NCBI RefSeq assembly: GCF_032598905.1
Contig: NZ_CP122458.1
Location: 3,720,001-3,784,000 of the forward strand
Source of the DNA: Streptomyces sp. 11x1
GTDB lineage: Bacteria > Actinomycetota > Actinomycetes > Streptomycetales > Streptomycetaceae
Length of the DNA: 64,000 bases
Reading direction: 5' to 3'
The notes below the pieces were generated by a model that was given only the letters and a program-made list of their open reading frames with translations, was not told where the DNA came from and made no database searches. Shown piece by piece: positions 25,238-33,062 of this stretch. Position numbers and translations under genes: made by a program. The first letter of the stretch is position 1, and each line of letters begins with the position of its first letter.

Positions 25238-26614
25238 ATGCGACTCCGCACACGCGGCAGGGCGGCCACGCCCGACGGCACCGGCAGGAGATCCGGTCGC
25301 CGCACCGCCGCCCTCGCCACCCTGCTGGCGCTGGCCCTCGCGGCCCCGGTGGCCGCGACCACCACGGACGCGACGGCTACCAGCGCCGAGCGGCCGAAGG
25401 CCTCGGCCGACGACATCCGTCAGTACGAGGTCCACATGCACTCGGACAGCAAGTCCCGCACGGCGCTGCAGCAGGCCGGGGTGACCGTGGACGACGCCGA
25501 CGACCACTCGGTGTTCGTCTCCGGACGCGCGGACCAGATCAAGAAGCTGAAGCAGCAGGGCTACGAGATCACCCCGCTCGGCGCGGCCCCGGACCGGTCG
25601 AACGGCGAGGACGACGTACGGCTCTTCGACTTCCCGTCCGCCGACTCCCGCTACCACAACTACGCGGAGATGACGAACGAGATCAACTCCGTGGTCGCGG
25701 CGAACAGTTCGATCGCCAGCCAGCGGGTCATCGGCACCTCGTACCAGGGCCGGAACATCGTCGCGATCAAGATCAGCGACAACGTCGGCACGGACGAGGC
25801 CGAGCCCGAGGTGCTCTTCACCCACCACCAGCACGCCCGTGAGCACCTCACCGTCGAGATGGCGCTCTATCTGCTCAACGAGCTGACCTCCGACTACGGG
25901 ACCGACTCCCGCGTCACCAACATGGTGAACAACCGCGAGATCTGGATCATCCCGGACATCAACCCGGACGGCGGCGAGTACGACGTCGCCACCGGCTCGT
26001 ACCGCTCGTGGCGCAAGAACCGGCAGCCCAACAGCGGTTCGTCGGCCGTCGGCACCGACCTCAACCGCAACTGGAACTACCGCTGGGGCTGCTGCGGCGG
26101 CTCGTCCGGGTCCACGTCCTCGGACACCTACCGGGGTACGGCCGCCGAGTCGGCGCCCGAGGTGAAGGTCGTCGCCAACTTCGTGCGCAGCCGGGTCGTC
26201 GGCGGGGTCCAGCAGATCAAGACCGGCATCGACTTCCACACCTACAGCGAGCTGGTGCTGTGGCCGTTCGGGTACACGACCGCGGACACGGCGACCGGGA
26301 TGACGGCGGACGACCGCAACGCGTTCGCGACGGTCGGCGGAAAGATGGCCGCGAGCAACGGGTACACGCCCGAGCAGTCCAGCGACCTCTACATCACGGA
26401 CGGGTCGATCGACGACTGGCTGTGGGGCAACCAGAAGATCTTCGGGTACACCTTCGAGATGTATCCGGGGTCGGCGTGGGGGGGTGGGTTCTATCCGCCC
26501 GACGAGGTGATCGCCCGGGAGACCGCGCGGAACCGGGACGCGGTGTTGCAGCTGCTGGAGAACTCGGACTGCATGTACCGGTCGATCGGCAAGGAAGCGC
26601 AGTACTGCGCCTGA
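25238..26614 (+). CDS. Secreted M14-family zinc carboxypeptidase
   Basis: 458 residues. Signal peptide ([20 protein letters not shown]), a propeptide-like region (about 45-130), then the metallocarboxypeptidase domain. Zinc ligands are the H and E of [12 protein letters not shown] and the later His in [16 protein letters not shown]. Substrate-binding [11 protein letters not shown] follows the family pattern, and the catalytic Glu lies in GYTFEMYPG. It should trim C-terminal residues from peptides outside the cell. The ATG at 25238 has TAGGAG 5 nt away. The CC pair in WGCCGG suggests disulfides. Confidence 0.92.
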   Translation: MRLRTRGRAATPDGTGRRSGRRTAALATLLALALAAPVAATTTDATATSAERPKASADDIRQYEVHMHSDSKSRTALQQAGVTVDDADDHSVFVSGRADQIKKLKQQGYEITPLGAAPDRSNGEDDVRLFDFPSADSRYHNYAEMTNEINSVVAANSSIASQRVIGTSYQGRNIVAIKISDNVGTDEAEPEVLFTHHQHAREHLTVEMALYLLNELTSDYGTDSRVTNMVNNREIWIIPDINPDGGEYDVATGSYRSWRKNRQPNSGSSAVGTDLNRNWNYRWGCCGGSSGSTSSDTYRGTAAESAPEVKVVANFVRSRVVGGVQQIKTGIDFHTYSELVLWPFGYTTADTATGMTADDRNAFATVGGKMAASNGYTPEQSSDLYITDGSIDDWLWGNQKIFGYTFEMYPGSAWGGGFYPPDEVIARETARNRDAVLQLLENSDCMYRSIGKEAQYCA

Positions 26615-26672
26615 GCTGCGCCGCCTGCGCTGCGCCACCTGAGCCGGTGAGGGCTCGGGGGCTTCTGTGAGT

Positions 26673-26713
26673 GGGGAACTGCGCGTCCGTCGGGGCTGGG
26701 CGCGCAGTTCCCC
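26673..26713. terminator. Hairpin made of two inverted dispersed repeats between convergent genes
   Basis: GGGGAACTGCGCG (26673-26685) pairs perfectly with CGCGCAGTTCCCC (26701-26713) around a 15-nt loop. It lies between the carboxypeptidase stop and the stop of the convergent PH-like gene, so it could serve as a two-way terminator. The second arm continues as a full repeat core to 26721. Confidence 0.65.
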
Positions 26714-26720
26714 GCGCCCC

Positions 26721-27380
26721 TCAGGGGGCGCTGTCCTCGGGCTCTTCTTGGTCGGTACCGTCGTCGAAGTACGCGTCGAGGACCTCGTCGATCTGCTTCT
26801 CCCAGGCCGCGTGCTCCGACTTGGCCTTGGCCTCGATCTCCAGGAAGTACCAGCGGCGGTCGGGGGTGTGGACCGTGATCGTGAAACGCTTGCCGAAGCG
26901 GGGGGACTCCGTCTCGATCGCGCCGATCTCGTCCCAGGTGAACTCGCACTCCTGGTCGTCCAGACGCAGCCGTACGCCGCCGGCGTCCGCGACGATCTTC
27001 GCGCGGCGGTCGGAGGCCTCGAAGACGGGGCCGTCCGGTGTGGCCTCGCCGGCGGAGTCCTCGGCCCCGTCGGCCTCGTCGCCTTCTTCGGCCTCGGACT
27101 CGGCTTCGGCCGAGGGCTTCCCGGACGTGGACGGCTCGTCCCGGGTCGGGGCAGCCTCGTCCGCCTCGTCGGTCTCCGCCGGTTCGGCGGACTCCGTCGG
27201 CCTGATGTCCTCCGGCTCCTCCTGCTTCTCCTTCTTCACGGACAGCGGGGCCGTGAGTCCGGGGATGTGCGACGGGTCGACCGCGGCGGCGGCCAGGGGC
27301 TGGTTGTTCGAACCGATACGCTGCTCCACAGCGGGCAGTATGGTCGACGACCCTGTGTCGGGGACAGTCGGGCCAGGCAT
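26721..27380 (-). CDS. Acidic-linker protein with PH-like C-terminal domain
   Basis: 219 residues. The N-terminal half is a Glu/Asp/Pro/Ala-rich low-complexity region (EEPEDIRPTESAEPAETDEA and further). The C-terminal about 95 residues are a beta-rich domain with CEFTWDEIGAIETESPRFGK and WYFLEIEAKAKSEHAAWEKQ, resembling the domain in the gene at 20284-20829. No enzyme motif is seen. The ATG at 27380 was chosen; the frame stays open far upstream only by passing over the GntP gene in a shadow frame. Confidence 0.72.
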   Translation of the reverse strand: MPGPTVPDTGSSTILPAVEQRIGSNNQPLAAAAVDPSHIPGLTAPLSVKKEKQEEPEDIRPTESAEPAETDEADEAAPTRDEPSTSGKPSAEAESEAEEGDEADGAEDSAGEATPDGPVFEASDRRAKIVADAGGVRLRLDDQECEFTWDEIGAIETESPRFGKRFTITVHTPDRRWYFLEIEAKAKSEHAAWEKQIDEVLDAYFDDGTDQEEPEDSAP

Positions 27381-27406
27381 ATGTCCGTATCTGGGTTTCA
27401 GGGCGT

Positions 27407-28858
27407 TCAGACGAACACGCTCAATACCGCCGCTACCGCGAAGCCCGCCAGTGACAGCACCGTCTCCAGGACCGTCCAGGTCTTGAGAGTGTCGCGTTCG
27501 CTGATGCCGAAGTACTTGGCGACGATCCAGAAGCCGCCGTCGTTGACGTGCGAGGCGAAGATCGAGCCCGCCGAGATGGCCATGATGACCAGGGCGACGA
27601 AGGCCTGGGAGTGGTCGCCCTCGGCGAGGAGGGGCGCGACGATGCCCGCCGTGGTCACGATCGCCACCGTCGCCGAGCCCTGGGCGACCCTGAGCACCAC
27701 CGAGAGCAGGTAGGACAGGACGATCACGGGCAGGCCCACGTCGTTGAACGTGTCCGACAGGGCCTGCGCCACGCCGCTCGCCTTCAGCACGGCGCCGAAG
27801 ACTCCGCCCGCGCCGACCACCAGCAGGATGTTGCCGACCGGCTTGAGGGAGGACGTCGACACCGTCTCCAGCGACTTGCGGGACCAGCCGCGGCGGATGC
27901 CGAGCAGGTAGTAGGCGAGGAGCAGGGCGATCGTCAGCGCGACGAAGGGGTTGCCGAAGAACTCGATCACCGAGCGGAGCGTGGAGGGGTCCAGGGCGAT
28001 CGAGGAGAAGGTCGCGGCGAGGATGAGGAGGAGGGGTGTGCCGATGATGAGGAAGACCGTGGTGAGCGGGACCGGGTGCTCCGTGGGCACCACGCCCGCC
28101 GCGCGCTGTTCGTCGATCACCGCCTGACGGGACTCCTCGGCGGCCTCGACCATGTCCTGCGGGACGGGGACGTAGATACGGCGGCCGACCCACGCGGAGA
28201 ACGCCCAGGCGGCCAGTACGGCGGGGATGCCGCAGACGAGGCCCATCAGGATGACCCAGCCGAGGTCCACGTGGAGGAGGCCCGCGGCGGCCACCGGGCC
28301 CGGGTGCGGGGGCAGGAAGGCGTGGGTCATCGAGAGGCCGGCGAGCAGCGGGAGGCAGTAGAGGAGGATCGACCTGCCCGAGCGCTTGGCGGCGGCGTAG
28401 ACGATCGGGGCGAGGACGAAGATGCCGACGTCGAAGAAGACCGGGATGCCGAAGATCAGGCCGGTCAGGCCCATCGCCAGCGGGGCGCGTTTCTCGCCGA
28501 AGAGGTTCAGGAGGCGGGAGGCCAACACCTCGGCTCCGCCGCTGACTTCGAGGATCGCGCCGAGCATCGTGCCCAGGCCGATGATGATCGCGACGTGGCC
28601 GAGGATGCCGCCCATGCCGGACTCGATGGTCGAGACGGCGTCGCTTCGCTGGACGGTGCCGAAGAGTTCGGTGACGGAGAGTCCCGCGGCGAGGCCGACG
28701 GCTATGGAGACGGCGAGGAGGGCGACGAAGGGCTGGAGCCTGGTCCTGATGATCAGGAAGAGGAGGAGGGCTATGCCGAGGGCGGCGACGGTGAGGAGGC
28801 CGGCGGTGCCGTCTATGAGGAGGAGCAAGCCGCCGGTGTGTGGGGGTGTTTCGGACAT
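27407..28858 (-). CDS. GntP-family gluconate/organic acid permease
   Basis: 483 residues with about 12 hydrophobic helices. Family landmarks include GLTGLIFGIPVFFDVGIFVL, GLSMTHAFLPPHPGPVAAA (the conserved His-Pro-Pro-His-Pro-Gly-Pro loop) and ASHVNDGGFWIVAKYFG (the DGGFW motif near the C-terminus). GntP proteins import gluconate and related hydroxy acids with protons. Its neighbours include an IclR regulator and a PfkB/KdgK-like kinase, plus D-amino acid genes across the divergent promoter. Hydroxy acids or D-amino acids are therefore candidate substrates. Confidence 0.9.
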   Translation of the reverse strand: MSETPPHTGGLLLLIDGTAGLLTVAALGIALLLFLIIRTRLQPFVALLAVSIAVGLAAGLSVTELFGTVQRSDAVSTIESGMGGILGHVAIIIGLGTMLGAILEVSGGAEVLASRLLNLFGEKRAPLAMGLTGLIFGIPVFFDVGIFVLAPIVYAAAKRSGRSILLYCLPLLAGLSMTHAFLPPHPGPVAAAGLLHVDLGWVILMGLVCGIPAVLAAWAFSAWVGRRIYVPVPQDMVEAAEESRQAVIDEQRAAGVVPTEHPVPLTTVFLIIGTPLLLILAATFSSIALDPSTLRSVIEFFGNPFVALTIALLLAYYLLGIRRGWSRKSLETVSTSSLKPVGNILLVVGAGGVFGAVLKASGVAQALSDTFNDVGLPVIVLSYLLSVVLRVAQGSATVAIVTTAGIVAPLLAEGDHSQAFVALVIMAISAGSIFASHVNDGGFWIVAKYFGISERDTLKTWTVLETVLSLAGFAVAAVLSVFV

Positions 28859-28982
28859 GGGGGGGTCCTCTGGGTGGGGGCATGGCTGGGGTTTTTGGGC
28901 AGGGGGTAGCGCCGTGCGGGGTGCGGGGGTTGCGGGTGGGGTGGTGCTGAGCGCGGCCGGGTGCGGGTCGTGTGGGGTTGCT

Positions 28983-29036
28983 CGCGCAGTTCCCCGCGCC
29001 CCTGTAGGGCCTGCGGCCCTATGGGCACGGGGCGCG
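28983..29036 (+). repeat. Dispersed repeat with nested hairpins
   Basis: The core GCGCAGTTCCCCGCGCCCCT is followed by AGGGCC-TGC-GGCCCT and a closing GGGGCGC that can pair with the core's GCGCCCC. It lies just after the RidA stop codon, between ridA and the GntP start, and could end the ridA-side transcript. Confidence 0.7.
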
Positions 29037-29038
29037 GC

Positions 29039-29449
29039 TCAGGCGTCCAGGACTGCCAGTGCGTCGATCTCGATCAGGAGGCCCGCCGGGAGGCCGACGT
29101 AGACCGTCGTGCGGGCGGCCGGGGCCGTGGTGAGGTGCTGGGCGAAGTACTCGTTGTAGAGCGCGTTCATCTCGGCGAAGTGGTCCACGTCCGTGAGGTA
29201 GACGCGGATCATCAGCACGTCGTCCCAGGTGGCTCCGCCCTCTTCCAGGATCGCCCGGACGTTGGCAAGGGTCTGGAGGGTCTGTTCGCGCAGGGTGGGG
29301 CCGGCGGGGGTGGGGGGCTCGCCCTCGACGGCGGGGAGGAAGCCGACCTGGCCCGCGACCTGGAGGATGTTGCCCTTCCGGACGCCGTGGGAGAACTTCG
29401 CGGGGGGTGCGGTGTGGGTCTTCGGGGTGAGGGCGATCTTGTCGGTCAT
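29039..29449 (-). CDS. RidA-family enamine/imine deaminase
   Basis: 136 residues of the YjgF/YER057c/UK114 (Rid) family. The catalytic Arg is in TTAPAARTTVYVGLPA, and the end LLIEIDALAVLD is typical. Rid proteins hydrolyse reactive enamines and imines released by PLP-dependent dehydratases. Here an amino acid deaminase lies in the neighbouring divergent unit, which gives the RidA protein an obvious substrate source. The ATG is at 29449; the IclR stop is 16 nt upstream on the same strand, so the pair is likely cotranscribed. Confidence 0.9.
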   Translation of the reverse strand: MTDKIALTPKTHTAPPAKFSHGVRKGNILQVAGQVGFLPAVEGEPPTPAGPTLREQTLQTLANVRAILEEGGATWDDVLMIRVYLTDVDHFAEMNALYNEYFAQHLTTAPAARTTVYVGLPAGLLIEIDALAVLDA

Positions 29450-29465
29450 CGGGGGTCCTTGTCCG

Positions 29466-30227
29466 TCATACGGGGCCTGACGTGGGGGTTCTTCCGGAAT
29501 ACTCGCCGCTGATCGTGTCCGCGGTGCGGCGGACCAGCGGGAGCAGGGTGAGGAGTTCGTCGGCGGTGACGACGACGTTGGGCGCCGAGACCGACATCGC
29601 GGCGACGACCCGGCCGTCGGTGCCCCGGATGGGCGCGGCGACGCAGTTGATGGACTCCTCGTGGCCGCCGAGGTCGGTGGCCCAGCCCTGTTCGCGGACC
29701 CGCGCCAACTCCTTGAGGAAGGCGGAGGCGTTGGGGGTCGAACGGGACGTGTACAGGGGGTAGTCGAGCTTCTCCGCGAGGGCGCGGCGCTCGGCTTCGG
29801 GGAGGTCGGCGAGGCAGAGCTTGGCGACGGCGGCGACCGTGATGGCGACCGGCTTGCCGATCCGCGAGTACATCCGGACCGGGTAGCGGCTCTCCACCTT
29901 GTCGATGTAGAGGACCTCGTTCTCCTCGTGGACGGCGAGGTGGACGGTGTGGCCGCACTGCTCGTTGAGGCGTACCAGGTGGGGGTGGGCGATCTCGCGG
30001 ATGTCAAGGTTCTCCGCAGCCTCCTGGGCGAGGGCGAAGAGACGGGCGCCGAGGCGGTAGCGCTGGTCGGACTGGCGGTAGACCAGGCCGTGTTCGTGGA
30101 GGGTGCGCAGGAGGCGCAGGGCCGTGGACTTGTGGACGCCCAGGCGGTCGGCGACCTGGCCGAGGTCGGCGGGGCCCTCGGCGAGCAGCGGCAGGATGCT
30201 GAGCGCGCGGTCGACGGTCTGGCTCAT
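29466..30227 (-). CDS. IclR-family transcriptional regulator
   Basis: 253 residues: N-terminal winged helix-turn-helix (RALSILPLLAEGPADLGQVA, DRLGVHKSTALRLLRTLHEH) and a C-terminal IclR effector domain (HTVHLAVHEENEVLYIDKVE, YPVRMYSRIGKPVAITVAAV). The domain binds a small carbon compound, unidentified. The ATG at 30227 overlaps the kinase stop by 4 nt (ATGA). Position in a sugar acid/D-amino acid block, next to a palindromic intergenic site at 31617-31635, suggests local control. Confidence 0.9.
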   Translation of the reverse strand: MSQTVDRALSILPLLAEGPADLGQVADRLGVHKSTALRLLRTLHEHGLVYRQSDQRYRLGARLFALAQEAAENLDIREIAHPHLVRLNEQCGHTVHLAVHEENEVLYIDKVESRYPVRMYSRIGKPVAITVAAVAKLCLADLPEAERRALAEKLDYPLYTSRSTPNASAFLKELARVREQGWATDLGGHEESINCVAAPIRGTDGRVVAAMSVSAPNVVVTADELLTLLPLVRRTADTISGEYSGRTPTSGPV

Positions 30228-31510
30228 GGGGTGTGTACCTCCTCCTCGGCCCGGTCCGGTACGTCAGTCCAGCCGGGGGCGAGTCGAAGTCTCCCCCACG
30301 CGTCGTCGTCCAGGGCGGCGAGGCGGTCGGCGTGGCCCCGCCGGGGTGGGATGGCGAGGTCGCCGGGGGCGGTGAGGGCGGCGGCGGCCATGAGGTGACC
30401 GTGGCGGAGGCGGTCGCGGGCGGGCAGGCTGCGGAGGGTGGCGGAGAGGAAACCGGCGGCGAAGGCGTCACCGGCCCCGACCGCCGCGGTGACGTGGACC
30501 GTGGGGGCGGGGACGAAGGTGGTCGTGTCCGTGGGCTGCCGGGGGTGTGCCGGCGTGGGCCCGCCCGCCGGCTCGCCCACCGGTTCGCTCACCGAGGGGG
30601 TGGGGTCGGGGGCGTGCCGGGGGGTCTCCGTCCTCGGTCCGGCGGGCGCCGTCGGGTGGGGTTGTGCTCGGTGGTGGACGCCTGCCGCTGCGGGCGGACA
30701 CCCCCCGGCACGCCCCCTTCCGTCCGTGCGCGGCCGCTCCTCCGGTGGGGGCGTGCGTGTGAACAGGGTGGCTCCGTGGGATCCCTGTTTCACCACCAGG
30801 GTGTGGGGCTCCGGGAGGAGGGCGCGGATGGAGCCGGGGCCGCCCGTGACACCCCACGCCTCCTCCGCCTCGTCCTCTCCGACGAACACCAGGTCGGCGC
30901 CGCGTGCCAGTTCGAGCAGAACGTGGGGGCCGTCGGGGTCGCGCCACAGGCTCCGGCGGTGGTTGACGTCGAAGGAGACCAGCGGGTGGTGGGAGGGCCG
31001 CGGGGCGGTCAGGTCGCGGAGCAGGCGCAGGCAGTCGTCGGAGAGGGCCGCCGTGATGCCGGAGAGGTGCAGGACGCGACCGGCGCGTACGGCGGTGAGG
31101 TCCACCGTCCGCGTCGACATCGCCGAGGCGGCCGAACCGGCGCGGTAGTAGGCGACTTCGTGGGCGCCCGTGGCGCGGTCGCCGGCCGTGCGGAAGTACA
31201 CGCCCGTGGGCCGTACCGGGTCGCGCCGCACGGACGACACGTCGACGCCGTAGGAGCCGATCTCCTCCACCAGGTGGTCGCCGAAGCCGTCCGCTCCGAC
31301 CCGGCTGACCCAGCGCGCCGTGTGGCCCGCGGCGGCCAGCACGCAGACCACGTTGGACTCCGCGCCGCCGATGGCCCGGTCGAAGGAGGGGACGTCGGCG
31401 AGGCGCCCGGGGCGGGTGGGCAGGAAGGTGACCATGGACTCGCCGAGCGCGACGACATCGACGACGTCGGGAGCGGCGGCGTCGGGGGAACGGAGTCCGT
31501 CGGCGGTCAC
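30224..31510 (-). CDS. PfkB-family sugar kinase (KdgK-like) with a large insertion
   Basis: 428 residues against a usual 310-340. The N-terminal FDRAIGGAESNVVCVLAAAG and C-terminal VGAGDAFAAGFLSATL (anion hole and catalytic Asp) are PfkB motifs. ALGESMVTFLPT at the start favours 2-keto-3-deoxygluconate kinase-like members. Between VVKQGSHGATLF (near 250) and VPAPTVHVTAAVGAGDAF (near 343) lies about 80 residues of Pro/Arg/Thr-rich sequence absent from typical members, placed just before the active-site helix. The GTG start at 31510 opens the divergent intergenic region. It is cotranslated with the IclR gene. Confidence 0.85.
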   Translation of the reverse strand: MTADGLRSPDAAAPDVVDVVALGESMVTFLPTRPGRLADVPSFDRAIGGAESNVVCVLAAAGHTARWVSRVGADGFGDHLVEEIGSYGVDVSSVRRDPVRPTGVYFRTAGDRATGAHEVAYYRAGSAASAMSTRTVDLTAVRAGRVLHLSGITAALSDDCLRLLRDLTAPRPSHHPLVSFDVNHRRSLWRDPDGPHVLLELARGADLVFVGEDEAEEAWGVTGGPGSIRALLPEPHTLVVKQGSHGATLFTRTPPPEERPRTDGRGRAGGCPPAAAGVHHRAQPHPTAPAGPRTETPRHAPDPTPSVSEPVGEPAGGPTPAHPRQPTDTTTFVPAPTVHVTAAVGAGDAFAAGFLSATLRSLPARDRLRHGHLMAAAALTAPGDLAIPPRRGHADRLAALDDDAWGRLRLAPGWTDVPDRAEEEVHTP

Positions 31511-31616
31511 GATGGTGAGGGCTCCTCGTCGCGTCGACAGGCCCCGGGGCGGGGCGGCACCGTTGACCCGGCGCTGGCTGGGATATTAGATAGCCGCGAG
31601 CGATATACGCAATGAG

Positions 31617-31635
31617 CGTTGCACTCACTGCAACG
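31617..31635. promoter_or_regulatory. Palindromic operator in the divergent D-amino-acid/sugar-kinase region
   Basis: CGTTGCA-CTCAC-TGCAACG is a perfect 7-bp inverted repeat with 5-nt spacing, 20 nt before the deaminase start. A second small inverted repeat, ACGC-AATGA-GCGT, lies just upstream at 31607-31619. An AT-rich GATATTAGATAG stretch sits at 31582-31593. The IclR gene at the end of the divergent unit is the likely binder. Confidence 0.55.
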
Positions 31636-31655
31636 TACCCCGTCAGGGAGGTCCC

Positions 31656-32951
31656 GTGGGTGTCGAGAGCGTCGAGAGTGGCGAAGTGACCGGCCGGCTG
31701 GCGCGGGAGCGCGTCGACCACCGCTTCAAGGGCCTTCCGTCGGACGCCGACGGACTGACGGTGGCCGAGCTGACCGCGCAACGCCGGAACCTGTTCACGG
31801 GCGGCTTCACCACCCCGGTGCTCGCCCTCTCCGCCGAGCGCCTGGAGCACAACCTGGCACTGATGGAGGCGTACTCCGCGCGCCACGGCCTCACCTTCGC
31901 CCCGCACGGCAAGACGTCCATGGCGCCTCGGCTCTTCTGGCGGCAGATCGAGCACGGCGCCTGGGGCATCACCCTCGCCGTGCCCCACCAGGTGCGTGTG
32001 GCACGGGAGTTCGGCATCGAGCGGGTCTTCCTGGCCAACGAACTCGTCGATCCGGCCGCCCTGCGCTGGATCGCCGACGAGCTGACGGCCGACCCGGACT
32101 TCCGGTTCGTCTGCTACGTCGACTCGGTGCGCGGCGTGGAGCTGATGGACGCGGCGCTACGGGGCGCGCCCCCGGCGCGTCCCGTGGACGTCGTCGTGGA
32201 GCTGGGTGCCGGCGAGGGCGCGCGGACCGGCGTGCGCACGGAGGCCGAGTGCGCGGTGGTCGCGGACGCGGTGGCCGGGGCGGACACGCTGCGTCTGGTC
32301 GGGGTCGCCGGGTACGAGGGCGAGGTACCGGACGCGAACCCGGAGCGGGTGGCGGCGTGGCTGCGCCGGCTCACCGCGCTGGCCGTCGACTTCGACAAGG
32401 CGGGGCGGTTCGCGGGCCTGGACGAGGTGATCGTCAGCGCGGGCGGCAGCGCCTGGTTCGACACGGTCGCCGATGTCTTCGCCGAGCTGCCCGAACTGTC
32501 CGTGCCCGTACTGAAGTTGCTGCGGTCCGGCGCGTACGTCTCGCACGACGCCGGGCACTACCGCCGGATCACCCCCTTCAACCGGGTCCCCGAGGAGGGC
32601 GCCCTGGAGCCCGCCTTCCGGCTCTGGGCCCAGGTCGTCTCCCGGCCCACCCCCGAGCAGGCCTTCGTCAACGCGGGCAAGCGCGACGCCGCGTACGACC
32701 TCGACCTGCCGTCGGCGGAGGTGGTGCGGGACGCGGGCACGGGTGCGGTCCGCGAGGCCGCCGGGATCACGGTGACGGGGCTGTCGGACCAGCACGCGTG
32801 GCTGCGCACGGAGTCCGGCGCGGAGCTGGAGGTCGGCGACTGGGTGGGGCTGGGGCTGTCGCATCCGTGCACGTCGTTCGACAAGTGGAAGCTGATTCCG
32901 GTGGCGGAGGCGGACGGGACCGTGACGGACTACGTCCGCACGTATTTCTGA
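31656..32951 (+). CDS. PLP-dependent amino acid deaminase (D-serine dehydratase/D-threonine aldolase-like)
   Basis: 431 residues of the alanine racemase-fold group. The PLP lysine is in FAPHGKTSMAPRLF, with Gly-rich phosphate contacts further on (VIVSAGGSAWFD). A C-terminal D-serine dehydratase-like beta domain ends in GLGLSHPCTSFDKW, whose His and Cys form the zinc site of this family. The enzyme should act on D-amino acids to release ammonia and a 2-oxo acid through an enamine, matching the nearby RidA. GTG at 31656 has GGGAGG upstream. It is followed by D-aminoacylase on the same strand. Confidence 0.88.
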   Translation: MGVESVESGEVTGRLARERVDHRFKGLPSDADGLTVAELTAQRRNLFTGGFTTPVLALSAERLEHNLALMEAYSARHGLTFAPHGKTSMAPRLFWRQIEHGAWGITLAVPHQVRVAREFGIERVFLANELVDPAALRWIADELTADPDFRFVCYVDSVRGVELMDAALRGAPPARPVDVVVELGAGEGARTGVRTEAECAVVADAVAGADTLRLVGVAGYEGEVPDANPERVAAWLRRLTALAVDFDKAGRFAGLDEVIVSAGGSAWFDTVADVFAELPELSVPVLKLLRSGAYVSHDAGHYRRITPFNRVPEEGALEPAFRLWAQVVSRPTPEQAFVNAGKRDAAYDLDLPSAEVVRDAGTGAVREAAGITVTGLSDQHAWLRTESGAELEVGDWVGLGLSHPCTSFDKWKLIPVAEADGTVTDYVRTYF

Positions 32952-33062
32952 CCCCGGCCGCTTCCGGCTCCGGTCGCTCCGGGCGCCGGCTGCTTCCCAC
33001 TCCGGTGGCTTCCGCCCCGGCCGCTTCCGAAACCGGCCGCCGAGCCCTGAAAGGTGCCCCGC

